Of a stretch of DNA of 64,000 bases, positions 16,011 to 24,590 are shown one piece after another. The stretch spans positions 29,063 to 93,062 of IMG/VR virus record IMGVR_UViG_3300032046_000010; one strand, written 5' to 3'. This DNA is from a virus. The notes beneath the pieces were generated by a model that made no database searches, had not been told where the DNA came from, and worked only from the letters and a program-made list of their open reading frames with translations. Every line of letters starts with the position of its first letter. The first letter of the stretch is position 1. The position numbers and the translations under genes were made by a program.

Positions 16011-16372
16011 GGTGTCGCCTCCCGCGCTCGCGCGTTGATTGCGAGCGAAGCGAAGCACTTCACGAGCGAAGCGAGTGAAGGGATAGCAGAGGGGTTGAGG
16101 GAGGGGTTCAAGGGGAGGGAGCAGGGGAGTGCCGACACACTCACGAAGTTTGGGCAATCCCAGCACTTGTCTTGGCTCACCATCTCATCGCCTTTGTGTT
16201 GCCAGAGCGTCAGGCCGTCGCACCCGGTCGGCTGACTTGGTGAGGCTGGGTGGACCCCAGGGGAAGGCTGCCCCATCGCGTCAGTTTGGCCCGCTCCGGC
16301 GTTGAACCGGGCCGATGCGCAACGATAGCCTAGCGGGCAGCTTGTATCCGCCAGTCGTTCCAGCGCTTTCAT
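16007..16372 (-). CDS. Small Cys-containing hypothetical protein
   Basis: The 121-residue protein has C12, C18, C51, C70 and C73, including a CWDC pair, and could bind zinc. Both ends are set by 4-base ATGA overlaps with neighbouring genes, the main evidence that it is translated. Its C-terminal DNA contains repeated TCGCTTCGCTC-type words. Function unknown. Confidence 0.65.
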   Translation of the reverse strand: MKALERLADTSCPLGYRCASARFNAGAGQTDAMGQPSPGVHPASPSQPTGCDGLTLWQHKGDEMVSQDKCWDCPNFVSVSALPCSLPLNPSLNPSAIPSLASLVKCFASLAINARAREATP

Positions 16373-17790
16373 ACCCCACAGGCCTTGATGCTGAAACACT
16401 TCTCAGCCTTGTAAGCCTTGATCCGTTCCAGCGAGTGTTCTGCCAGGTATGGGTTGGTGAGGTCCACGAAGTCGATGATGGTTGCTCCTGTCTTGCCCTC
16501 GCTTGGCGTCATATTGCGAAGCCGCTGGATGGTACTCTTGCGAGCCGCCCCGCCCTCCGCGTTGATCACCACTTCCAACTCAGGGATGTCAACGCCCTCG
16601 CCCAACAGTGTGCTCACGATCACGTCCAGCCGTCCGGCTCGGAGCCGTGCCACTGTTTCAGTCCGTTCCTCAGATGTGGACTTGTTGATGAGCAGCTCTG
16701 CCCTGAGCCCTTCCGACCTCAGCATCTCCAACAGGTTCTCGCCGTGCTGGATCCTGCCGATGTCCACGAGGGTCCGCAGCCCTTCCGCGCTGGCCTCGAC
16801 CGCGCACTGGACGATGCGATGATTGCGGGGTCTGTTGTGCGTGATCAACCTGTCGTAGATTCCACTGCTCCAGTCGCTGTCATCGCTGGGGGACTTGATG
16901 GTGTACAGCCGGACCTCTGTGGGGACCAGCCATCCCTTCCGCACGAGGTAGGCCATGTCCACTTCGTACACGACCGGCCCACAGATTGCTTTGAGCCAGA
17001 GCGCCGCTCGCTCGTTGGGCTTCCGCCGTGAGATGTACGCCGTTGCGCTCAGACCCACACGCGCTGCGGCCGGGCACTCCATGAGTGGACGCCGCCATTC
17101 CTCAGCTTCCAAGTGATGGCACTCATCAACGATCAGCAACCCGGCCCGGTTCAGGACTTCCCTGACATCCTTGGAGCCGGAGCCACTCATCAGCGACTGG
17201 AACGTGGCGACTGTGATGTCGCCCGCCGTCCGCTCACCATCTCCTATCTCCCCCACGGCCAGCCCGCTGAAGACGGAACGGAACACCGTCGCAGCCTGCT
17301 CCAGCAACATGATGGATGGGACCACGAACAGCGTACGCAGGTTCAGCTTGTGGATCAGCAACGATGCCGTGAGCGTCTTGCCAGACCTGATCGGCATCTT
17401 GAGGATGCCCAGCTGCTTGACATCGGCCCGGCCGACCTCGATGGACTCCACTGCCTGGTCCTGGTACGGCCGGAGCCGCTTGCCGGGGTCGTACAGATGC
17501 TCTGGGAGTGGTTCGCCCGGCCCGCGCCGATCCTGGACTCTGAAGACAACCCCCATGTTGCTCAAGGCTGTCTTCACATCTGGCAACAACCCGATGGGGA
17601 ATGTGTAACCACCGCTGCGTCGCTTCACACGAATGAAATGGACCTTGCCATCCCATCTTTTCATTCTGTAAGCCTTGGAAAACCAAGCACCTTCGACCGG
17701 GTATGAAAGCAGTTCATCGAGTTGGCGTGCCACTTCAAGCGGAGCCTCGGAAACGGTGACTTTTGAGCCTTCAAGCTCGATGACGATCAT
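16369..17790 (-). CDS. SF2 DNA helicase, UvsW-like
   Basis: The 473-residue protein has an N-terminal accessory domain resembling that of phage UvsW, then two helicase lobes: Walker A PIRSGKTL (133-140), DEAH-class box VDECHH (221-226), motif III GLSATA, and a C-terminal lobe with LLGEGVDIP. The last motif reads QRLRNMTPSEGK, lacking the usual second arginine of QxxGRxxR. It probably remodels replication or recombination intermediates. The start ATG 17790 follows TAGGATAGGG. Confidence 0.88.
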   Translation of the reverse strand: MIVIELEGSKVTVSEAPLEVARQLDELLSYPVEGAWFSKAYRMKRWDGKVHFIRVKRRSGGYTFPIGLLPDVKTALSNMGVVFRVQDRRGPGEPLPEHLYDPGKRLRPYQDQAVESIEVGRADVKQLGILKMPIRSGKTLTASLLIHKLNLRTLFVVPSIMLLEQAATVFRSVFSGLAVGEIGDGERTAGDITVATFQSLMSGSGSKDVREVLNRAGLLIVDECHHLEAEEWRRPLMECPAAARVGLSATAYISRRKPNERAALWLKAICGPVVYEVDMAYLVRKGWLVPTEVRLYTIKSPSDDSDWSSGIYDRLITHNRPRNHRIVQCAVEASAEGLRTLVDIGRIQHGENLLEMLRSEGLRAELLINKSTSEERTETVARLRAGRLDVIVSTLLGEGVDIPELEVVINAEGGAARKSTIQRLRNMTPSEGKTGATIIDFVDLTNPYLAEHSLERIKAYKAEKCFSIKACGV

Positions 17791-17825
17791 GCCCTATCCT
17801 ACGTGTACAGCTACAGCGTCAACGA

Positions 17826-18014
17826 TCAGTGCTGGCTCGGTCCATCCTCCGGCGGAGGCTCATCCGATGGTCGTTCGCTCGGATGCTCAGATGCCCCGTT
17901 GCTCCGCCGGTTGCGCAGCTTCCGCCGCGCCTCCCGCAGTTCCTGCATGGTGGTGTCGAGCCGCTGACCGCTCTCCAGCGTGTCCTGTTCCAGTTTCTCC
18001 AACTGTGGCGTCAT
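17826..18014 (-). CDS. Small coiled-coil protein
   Basis: The 62-residue protein is mostly one charged helix (LEKLEQDTLESGQRLDTTMQ, then an Arg-rich segment) with a Pro/Glu-rich tail. I start at 18014, preceded by GGAGGCTGAC, rather than at in-frame 18029. It ends the row of small membrane genes and may associate with one of them. Confidence 0.7.
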   Translation of the reverse strand: MTPQLEKLEQDTLESGQRLDTTMQELREARRKLRNRRSNGASEHPSERPSDEPPPEDGPSQH

Positions 18015-18015
18015 G

Positions 18016-18276
18016 TCAGCCTCCGCCATCCCCCAGCCCCTCTGTGAACTTCTTGTAGGGGCAATCCTCGCATGACTCGTTCAGGTCAGTGATGGCACCC
18101 GTGACCTCCGTCGCCAACTGGGCGTTCCGGGTAGCGTCTGCTACCAGCTGCTCTGTGTAGCGCCGGTACAGGTCCCACATCTGCCGGTCCCGCTTCCAAA
18201 GTGCCAGGAGTGCCAGGAGGCACACCAGCCCCAGAACACCTCGCTCAAGGAAAGCTGCGATGATCTGCTCGGTCAT
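18016..18276 (-). CDS. Small membrane protein with one N-terminal helix
   Basis: The 86-residue protein has one transmembrane helix (about residues 13-27) followed by a charged helix and a CEDC motif near residue 69. Size and topology fit a holin or inner-membrane spanin, but neither is proven. It belongs to the 18-20.6 kb membrane-protein cluster. Confidence 0.75.
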   Translation of the reverse strand: MTEQIIAAFLERGVLGLVCLLALLALWKRDRQMWDLYRRYTEQLVADATRNAQLATEVTGAITDLNESCEDCPYKKFTEGLGDGGG

Positions 18277-18279
18277 GGC

Positions 18280-18747
18280 TCACATGCACTCCAACAGCGC
18301 TACTCCCCCGAACACCAGCCCGATTCCACCAACCAACCCGATGATGATCCCGATGGTCAGCGCGTAGCGGTCCCACCAGGACTCCTCACTGATGGTGGCC
18401 ACTTGTCGCATCGCGCCTTCGTAGATGGTCTGTTGCTCTTCCAGCAAAGATGCTCGGATGCCGGCCAGCCCTTGGGCTTCCTGTAGGTCCAGATCCAGCT
18501 TGAGGTAGCCCACGAACGTTGCCTCAGGCACCAGTAGCCCGTTCCACGGGGCCGACTCGCCCTGTAACAACGGAACGACCGGCGGCACATCCGGCTCCGC
18601 GTCCGGCTCCGTTGCTCCCGCGTCCGGCTCCGCCTCAGCTTCAATGGTGGCAGTTCCACCGTCAGTGCTGTCCGCAAACGCCAGCTGGGGCAGGAGTAGC
18701 GGCGGGATCAAGATGGGCAGCAGGAACACGTATTGCGCTGGTATCAT
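18280..18747 (-). CDS. Exported and membrane-anchored protein of the putative lysis block
   Basis: The 155-residue protein has an N-terminal signal peptide ending near FADS, an acidic Ala/Glu/Pro region, a conserved-looking core (ESAPWNGLLVPEATFVGYLK), a helix, and a C-terminal membrane helix (IIIGLVGGIGLVFGGVALL). It resembles phage proteins found beside holins and spanins. The start overlaps the previous stop (ATGA). Confidence 0.8.
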   Translation of the reverse strand: MIPAQYVFLLPILIPPLLLPQLAFADSTDGGTATIEAEAEPDAGATEPDAEPDVPPVVPLLQGESAPWNGLLVPEATFVGYLKLDLDLQEAQGLAGIRASLLEEQQTIYEGAMRQVATISEESWWDRYALTIGIIIGLVGGIGLVFGGVALLECM

Positions 18748-19025
18748 CGTCGCTTCATCCTGTTGGCGAAGTCCGCCAAAGCCATCAGCCTGTACTTGTC
18801 GTTCTTGATTGCGCTGATGGTGGTCAGTTCCTTCTTGGCCTGCTCGACTTGCGCTGTGAGCAGACGCTCCTGAGCTTCCGCTCGCCGCTTGGCCAAGTTG
18901 GCGTCATCGATGGCCTTGAGCAGCTTGGCGTCCGTGGGAGTGGACTTCCACTTGACCAGGACGATGATCAGCGCCGCGATGGCGATGATCGCAATGACCA
19001 GGAACACCCAACCCGCCGTTCCCAT
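18744..19025 (-). CDS. Membrane-anchored coiled-coil protein
   Basis: The 93-residue protein has an N-terminal membrane helix (WVFLVIAIIAIAALIIVLV) and then a long charged helix. This is the layout of an inner-membrane spanin, though no outer-membrane partner is embedded in another frame. The ATG at 19025 follows GAGGGAGCG and is preferred over 19052, which overlaps the upstream gene. Confidence 0.75.
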   Translation of the reverse strand: MGTAGWVFLVIAIIAIAALIIVLVKWKSTPTDAKLLKAIDDANLAKRRAEAQERLLTAQVEQAKKELTTISAIKNDKYRLMALADFANRMKRR

Positions 19026-19036
19026 CGCTCCCTCCC

Positions 19037-19510
19037 TCACCACCACGGCCAACGGTCGTTCCCGGCCTCTGGGCCTAGACCGCCGATGGCCTCCCCCGCT
19101 TGACGCCTTGCGTCCAGTTCAAACGGGTTGGCGGAGTAGCTGTGGAGGCTCCGGCATGCGAGCCAGATCACCACGCTCATCTGGGCGTAGAACACCCAGT
19201 GGATCAGGCCCAGGATCAGCTGCTGCTTCAGGTGTACCCGCTCATGTAGCCGGGTCCGCTGGTCCTTGTAGCTGTTCTCACTCGTGTAGACCACGAACCA
19301 GCCCAGGGAGAATGCGGACCAGTTGGACTTGCTCATCCGCGAACCCGGCTCCACCGTCAGGTCCCAAGCTCCCTCGCGCCATCCCCGCCATGTCAGTTGA
19401 CGGAAGGCAAGCAGCGGTCCCAGGTAGAACAGGAACCCCAGCACCATCGTGGGAAGGGACCAGATGCCCACGAGGATGCGGACCGCCCAGTTGCGAGGCC
19501 AGTGAGACAT
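19037..19510 (-). CDS. Membrane protein with HExxH motif
   Basis: The 157-residue protein has an N-terminal membrane helix, then LHERVHLKQQ (an HExxH pattern), a second hydrophobic segment and ANPFELDARR. HExxH followed by a downstream NPFE motif is seen in small membrane proteins suspected to be metallopeptidases. Whether it cuts a host, lysis or virion protein is unknown. Confidence 0.75.
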   Translation of the reverse strand: MSHWPRNWAVRILVGIWSLPTMVLGFLFYLGPLLAFRQLTWRGWREGAWDLTVEPGSRMSKSNWSAFSLGWFVVYTSENSYKDQRTRLHERVHLKQQLILGLIHWVFYAQMSVVIWLACRSLHSYSANPFELDARRQAGEAIGGLGPEAGNDRWPWW

Positions 19511-19520
19511 CGCCGCCCCG

Positions 19521-20123
19521 CTAGCCAGTCCCGGTGCGCTTGGCGCGGCCGGTCGGAGTGACCGTGTTCATCAGCTCGTTGAAGCCGGATGACCCCAGTG
19601 CCGCTCCGATGCCGCCTAGGAGTGCGCTCCACCAGACGACACCGCCGTTCATCGCTGCGAACACGGAACCCGCTAGGCCCAGCACCAGTGCAATGAGGGG
19701 TCTGAGCCATTTGCGGACTCCCAGCAGCGTCTTGATGAAGCCCAGCTTGGTGATCTGGATCAGCAAGTAGATGAGCGCCGTCAGGCCTGCGATCCATCCT
19801 TGCGTCTTCCAGATGTCGAAGGTGTCGCCTGCGCCCTTGACGATGTCGCCCACGGTCGGCTCCGGTTCCGTTCCGCCGTCGCCTTCTGCGTCACCCACCT
19901 GCGTGGCTCCTGCGTCGCCGGTGCTGGTGTTGGTGGTGCCTTCGGGCGGAGGTACATCCACCGCAACTGCGGCATCTGCGGTGGATTCCGCAACGGGTGC
20001 CGCCGGAGCCGCATCCGTGACAGCCGTGGCCTCCGTGTGGAGCGCCGCAACCGCTCCCGCGCCCTGTGCGGACGCGGAAGCCGCGAACACGAACATCAGG
20101 AACGTGACCAGGATTGCTTTCAT
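19521..20123 (-). CDS. Signal-peptide protein with C-terminal membrane helices, holin-like
   Basis: The 200-residue protein starts with a clear signal peptide (MKAILVTFLMFVFAASASA), has about 80 disordered Ala/Pro/Glu residues, then two or three membrane helices (GWIAGLTALIYLLIQITKL and PLIALVLGLAGSVFAAMNGG) and a basic tail. A cleaved export signal on a multi-helix protein recalls some pinholins and holins. It overlaps the previous gene by ATGA. Confidence 0.75.
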   Translation of the reverse strand: MKAILVTFLMFVFAASASAQGAGAVAALHTEATAVTDAAPAAPVAESTADAAVAVDVPPPEGTTNTSTGDAGATQVGDAEGDGGTEPEPTVGDIVKGAGDTFDIWKTQGWIAGLTALIYLLIQITKLGFIKTLLGVRKWLRPLIALVLGLAGSVFAAMNGGVVWWSALLGGIGAALGSSGFNELMNTVTPTGRAKRTGTG

Positions 20124-20578
20124 GACAGACCTTCCTTCCCCTTGCCCCCAGCTTCATCGCTGTCGGGCGGTGTCGGCGGTAGCAACGGACCACCCGCCGC
20201 TCCCCGCATGCGTCCGGCGAGGGCAAGCGCCTCAGCGCGCTTCGCCTCCGCCTTGGCCTTGATGTCAACCAGTTCCGGCGGCAGTGTGCGAGGCTCGCTG
20301 GGGTCCAGCTTCCCGGTCGGCTCGCCGCCGGTCGCCGCCGGGGCGTCAAACTCCAGCAGCATCGCCTCGATGGACTCCTGCGCGCCGATGGCCTTGAGGT
20401 GTTGCGATTCTGCTTCCTCCAAGTCATGTCGCAGCTTGGTCACGATGGATTCCATCCGCTGTCGCAACCCGTTGGTCTTGTGCCACTTGTCAATCAAGTA
20501 GCCCGTGGTGCCCTTGCGAGCCTCCTGCGGGGTCTGAAGGATGGCGGCCAACTTCTGTTTCGCATCGTTCAAGTTCAT
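20120..20578 (-). CDS. Hypothetical helical protein
   Basis: The 152-residue protein is helical in its first half (a heptad-like region around residues 30-70) and Pro/Gly-rich at the C-terminus. ATG 20578 follows GGAGGTGCTTAG, which lies inside the last codons of the endonuclease gene. Function unknown. Confidence 0.75.
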   Translation of the reverse strand: MNLNDAKQKLAAILQTPQEARKGTTGYLIDKWHKTNGLRQRMESIVTKLRHDLEEAESQHLKAIGAQESIEAMLLEFDAPAATGGEPTGKLDPSEPRTLPPELVDIKAKAEAKRAEALALAGRMRGAAGGPLLPPTPPDSDEAGGKGKEGLS

Positions 20579-21076
20579 CTAAGCACCTCCTGCGCCGAAG
20601 TCTAGCGGTTTGAGTTTGCGACGTTCGCTCTGCTTGCGTCGTTCAGCAGGGTCCGACCAGCGACGGAAAGCTGCGCATCGTAGTTTCTCAATGTGTCGAG
20701 CAGTCGGAGAAACTCCTGTTTTGGCAGCGCTGATTCTGTGTCGAATCTCAGATGTCATTGTGACACCGTCGCCGCCGTCCGTGCTATTGGTCAGACGCGC
20801 TCCCCACCCACGTAAAGTTTTGATCCAGAACCGTTCAGCGCTGTCCAGCATTGACAGCGGAACCTCGGTCAACCTGACTATGGATGGACGCAAACCGTTG
20901 GTCACCAATGCTCTGATCCAACGAACACGGTGGAACTGGTATCTCTGGCATCCGGCATCTCGCATATGGGATGCCAAACGTGAACTGAGCGCAACACTTG
21001 TTTGTCCCACGTATCGGATCTGTCCGTCGCGGGGGTCGGTGAGTGCGTAGATGTATCCGACCTGTACCATTTTCAT
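20579..21076 (-). CDS. GIY-YIG homing-type endonuclease
   Basis: The 165-residue protein opens with GYIYAL (7-12) and RYVGQT about ten residues later, the GIY-YIG pair, followed by the expected Arg and Glu helices. A C-terminal SEIRHRISAAKTG matches NUMOD3-type DNA-binding repeats of homing endonucleases. The start has no good ribosome site, unlike its neighbours, and its base composition looks less GC-rich, both consistent with a mobile free-standing gene inserted after the tailspike. Confidence 0.88.
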   Translation of the reverse strand: MKMVQVGYIYALTDPRDGQIRYVGQTSVALSSRLASHMRDAGCQRYQFHRVRWIRALVTNGLRPSIVRLTEVPLSMLDSAERFWIKTLRGWGARLTNSTDGGDGVTMTSEIRHRISAAKTGVSPTARHIEKLRCAAFRRWSDPAERRKQSERRKLKPLDFGAGGA

Positions 21077-21083
21077 CACAAGA

Positions 21084-24000
21084 TCACAGGTTGTTGTTCA
21101 CCGCGTTAGCTCCGATCATGTTCGCTGCCGCAAGGTCCCGCACGTTGCCTCCGGGGCAAACACAGCGGTTCAGCTGCCCGATGTTGTTCGAACTTCCAAC
21201 TGCGAACGTCACACCCCAAGCACCAGCCGTCAACGTGGACGTTACGTTGGAGCTGACCACGTTGCCGTTGCTGCTGACGTAGATGATGTCCAGCTGGATC
21301 GTCCCTGACAGCGGGTTCACGATGCCGGCCTGTCCGATACCGTTCATGACGTTGCCAGTGATCGAACAAGCTCCGCTGGTTCCGGCCGGAGACCAGATGG
21401 CATGACCCAGGATGTTGCGGAAGTAGTTGCCGGTGATGGCAGTGTAGGTTGCGCTGGCGTAGATGCCAATGCCACCGTTGACGTTGTTCCCGATGCGCCC
21501 CAGGTAGTTGCCGACCACCACGTGTCCCCAGCCACTGAGTCCGATTCCTACCGCACTGGTCGCAGCATCGCTGTTCCAGATTTCAACATGGTTGCCGATG
21601 ACAACGCAATCGTATGTAGACTGGAGTCTGATGCCCCAGGTCCCGCCTCCCGCTCCCATCATCTTGCCTTCAACGTGATTGCCGGTGATGATGTGGCCGG
21701 TCCCCAACGCTCTGATCCCTGCCGCACCGACTCCGCCACCTTGGGCTCCGTGACCCCAAACTAGGTTGTTTGAGATCACGTCGTATCCGCCCTCCACCAA
21801 GATGCCTTCGCGGTAGAACATCTCAACGCAGATGTTCCCATCAATCACGCATCGCTGCGGGGAACCTCCGCCCACCCAGATGCCGCCGTCGCCGTAGTAA
21901 CTGATGTTGTTGGTGACGGCGCATTCCCATCCGTTCACTGTGATGTCGAATGCTGTGGTGTAGCCACCACCATTGTAGTAGCAGATGTTGCCATCGTAGA
22001 CCGACTGCCATGCCGCGCTGTAGATGGCTCCGGCTGAGTTGGTTTGCCCGGTGTCCATGACCAAGTTGTCGTTGACCTGGAACATCGCAGCGCTGGGAGA
22101 CCAACAGAGGAAACCGAAGTCATGCATGACGGAGATGGTGTTGGACAGGAACTTGAGCGCCTGGTTGTTCAGGAAGTTGAACGGGACCACCAGCGCGTCC
22201 CGCGCAAGCGTGAAGTAGTTGTCCTCCACGGTCACGCGCGTGAACCCACCACGCAGATTGATGATGTCGCAATTGGTGGAGTACCCGCCGTTGAACAAGT
22301 TGTTCTGGATGTAGATGTCTTCGACAACATCGAAGTCGAACACGTATTCATTGGGGCTTCCGCTAGCGCCGGAGCGCCAGATGTAGTTGCCTTCCCAACG
22401 GCTGTTCGAAACAGGCATCCCCAACCCGCCGGTGGTGAACACATAGTCCAGGAATCCGGCCTGAACCTCGTTGCCCTGGAACTTGAACCGCTTGATGCCG
22501 GAACCCACATCAACCAGGGCGCAGAACGTGCCGCCCGCGCCTCCGCCGTACGCAAAGAGTGTATCACGCATCGTCACGTCGCTGCACTGGATGTAGAACA
22601 GCGGAGCGCCGGTGAACGACCACGACACCATCGAGTTGGATTGCTTCAGATTGGACCGAATGGTCACAGGTGTGTTGATGCTGATCGTCTGCGTCTCCAC
22701 CAACGGCCCACTGATAACGATCTCCACAGGCGCGTAGCGATGCGGGACCACGCCCCACACGTTGGTGGCCAAGTTGACCCAATCCACCGCCGCCTTCAAG
22801 CTCTGGAAGTTGTAGATGCGCGGGTTGCCGGGTCCGGCGAAGCCGACCGGCCCCACGGTCACCGACACGTTCCGGTCACTCTGACTGGTGAAGAACCGGA
22901 GATCAGACAGTCCGCTCAGGTTGGCTCCATCGCTGTACACGGAACAGATCTGAACGTATCCGTCCGTGAAAGCCGTTGTGTAGGTCAGGGTGGATACAAG
23001 TGCCCCGGTGTCGTCCACATACACGTAGTAGGTTCCAGGCACAGGGAAAGCGAAGCTGATTGGGGAAAGCAGTGCTTCACGAATACACCTGAGACCGCTT
23101 CCGTTGTCTTTGGCAATCAGCACGCTTCCGGCTGTGAAGCCCAGTGATGTACCAATCCCAATAGAAGGCTCGATGCCGTAGTTGACACCACATGCGAAGT
23201 GGTTGGACTCGATGTCTTGTGCCTCGTTGAGCGACTCCACGATGGACGGATGCGTGAAGTGGCTCATCTGTCCCCACGTAGGCAGCATCACATCGAATCC
23301 AGACAGGTTGACCCCGCCCGCTCCGAACGTGTATGGATCCCTGAAGTTGAGATCCGCTCCGCCGTATGTGATGGAGTCGATGATGGCGGTGGCACCAGCA
23401 AGGTACAGGGTGCCGTCCAAGTACACGGAGTGCGTGAAGCCGGTCCCGGCTCCCCAAAAGAACGACATGGGAGCGCCGGCAGGCCACGGGCCAGCGCCGG
23501 TGACCTCAAAGAACATGTAGCCAGCGCCCTCATAGATGCTGTAGTCATCAAACTGGAACTCTGAGGACGAAGACATGACCAAGTTGCCGATGAGGTCCAC
23601 GTCGCCGCCGATGTAGGTGTCGCCATCCTCATCGACTCCGAACACCCTGGCAGCCAGCGCGTCCAAGACTGTGATCTGATCCTCGTTGACATCGAGCACA
23701 TCGGCCGTGACCTGGACCTTGGTGTCACCATGGATGTCGATGCGCGTGATCTCGGACCACGCACTTGCGGTCCACGCGATGACGTGCTGGTCCACCGTGC
23801 TGATCTGGCCTGGCAGAACCGGAGTGCCCGGCCCGCCTCCGGTGATGGCGGCGAGGAACAGCACGCCCGGGGTGGTCCGCAAGTCACCGCTGGTCTGGCG
23901 CTGGAAAGTCACGCCCAGCTCCTGGACCTTGTAGTCGGCCGGGGTCGTGCTGACGCTTCCGGCCATCTGCCCCAGGAGCCCACCGGTGTCGATGAAGTTG

Positions 24001-24578
24001 TTGAAGCCATTCCACTGAACGGCGCAGGTCTCAAAGGCTGCAGCTGGGATGTCGATCAGCGGGTTGGTCAACCAGATCTTGACGTTGCGTCCCACGTGGC
24101 TGACACCAGGCTCGGTGACACTATTCACGATGACACGAACAAACGCGCCCATGTCGGTCACCAGGTTGGGAGTCCCCAGGTTGCCGATGCTCTCCTTGTA
24201 CTGGGTGTAGTGCTTCCAACCCGTCCGGGGGTTGACCTCAACGCCGTCCTCCACGATGACGTGACGCAACCCCAGATGGTACACCACGCCCAGGCTGTTC
24301 TCGAACAGGATGTTGCTCAACAGCGGGTCGGCCGCGCCGAACTCGATGGTGTATCCATCTCCGCTCGCTCCGGCAAACGCAGCCGTGATCCTCACACCGT
24401 CCACGAATGCCGTGGGGATGACCGGCGTGAGCACATCGAAGCTGCCATCGTCGTTGAACACCCGGCTGTGGATGTCGATCTCCCTGTCGCGCAGGTAGTC
24501 CAGAAAGCCGGTGCGCAGCTGATCGTAGGGCAGCAGCTTCTTGGAGTACAGGTTCGTGAAAACAGCGCCGGTTCCCAT
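21084..24578 (-). CDS. Large tailspike/tail fibre with right-handed beta-helix
   Basis: The 1164-residue protein has an N-terminal adaptor, a middle region of beta-rich repeats, and from about residue 640 onward many repeats rich in Asn, Gly and Val (ITGNHVEGKM, VVIGNHVEIW, AITGNYFRN), the pattern of parallel beta-helix folds. Such proteins bind or cleave host surface polysaccharide. Catalytic residues cannot be assigned by eye. It follows tail protein I, the usual position for the receptor-binding protein. Confidence 0.88.
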   Translation of the reverse strand: MGTGAVFTNLYSKKLLPYDQLRTGFLDYLRDREIDIHSRVFNDDGSFDVLTPVIPTAFVDGVRITAAFAGASGDGYTIEFGAADPLLSNILFENSLGVVYHLGLRHVIVEDGVEVNPRTGWKHYTQYKESIGNLGTPNLVTDMGAFVRVIVNSVTEPGVSHVGRNVKIWLTNPLIDIPAAAFETCAVQWNGFNNFIDTGGLLGQMAGSVSTTPADYKVQELGVTFQRQTSGDLRTTPGVLFLAAITGGGPGTPVLPGQISTVDQHVIAWTASAWSEITRIDIHGDTKVQVTADVLDVNEDQITVLDALAARVFGVDEDGDTYIGGDVDLIGNLVMSSSSEFQFDDYSIYEGAGYMFFEVTGAGPWPAGAPMSFFWGAGTGFTHSVYLDGTLYLAGATAIIDSITYGGADLNFRDPYTFGAGGVNLSGFDVMLPTWGQMSHFTHPSIVESLNEAQDIESNHFACGVNYGIEPSIGIGTSLGFTAGSVLIAKDNGSGLRCIREALLSPISFAFPVPGTYYVYVDDTGALVSTLTYTTAFTDGYVQICSVYSDGANLSGLSDLRFFTSQSDRNVSVTVGPVGFAGPGNPRIYNFQSLKAAVDWVNLATNVWGVVPHRYAPVEIVISGPLVETQTISINTPVTIRSNLKQSNSMVSWSFTGAPLFYIQCSDVTMRDTLFAYGGGAGGTFCALVDVGSGIKRFKFQGNEVQAGFLDYVFTTGGLGMPVSNSRWEGNYIWRSGASGSPNEYVFDFDVVEDIYIQNNLFNGGYSTNCDIINLRGGFTRVTVEDNYFTLARDALVVPFNFLNNQALKFLSNTISVMHDFGFLCWSPSAAMFQVNDNLVMDTGQTNSAGAIYSAAWQSVYDGNICYYNGGGYTTAFDITVNGWECAVTNNISYYGDGGIWVGGGSPQRCVIDGNICVEMFYREGILVEGGYDVISNNLVWGHGAQGGGVGAAGIRALGTGHIITGNHVEGKMMGAGGGTWGIRLQSTYDCVVIGNHVEIWNSDAATSAVGIGLSGWGHVVVGNYLGRIGNNVNGGIGIYASATYTAITGNYFRNILGHAIWSPAGTSGACSITGNVMNGIGQAGIVNPLSGTIQLDIIYVSSNGNVVSSNVTSTLTAGAWGVTFAVGSSNNIGQLNRCVCPGGNVRDLAAANMIGANAVNNNL

Positions 24579-24590
24579 CTCAGACCTCCA

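Noticed and set aside
16025-16090. Repeated gagcgaagcga words resembling an attachment or iteron array
   Set aside because: Only a few irregular copies, inside a coding frame with coupled start and stop; best read as low-complexity coding DNA.
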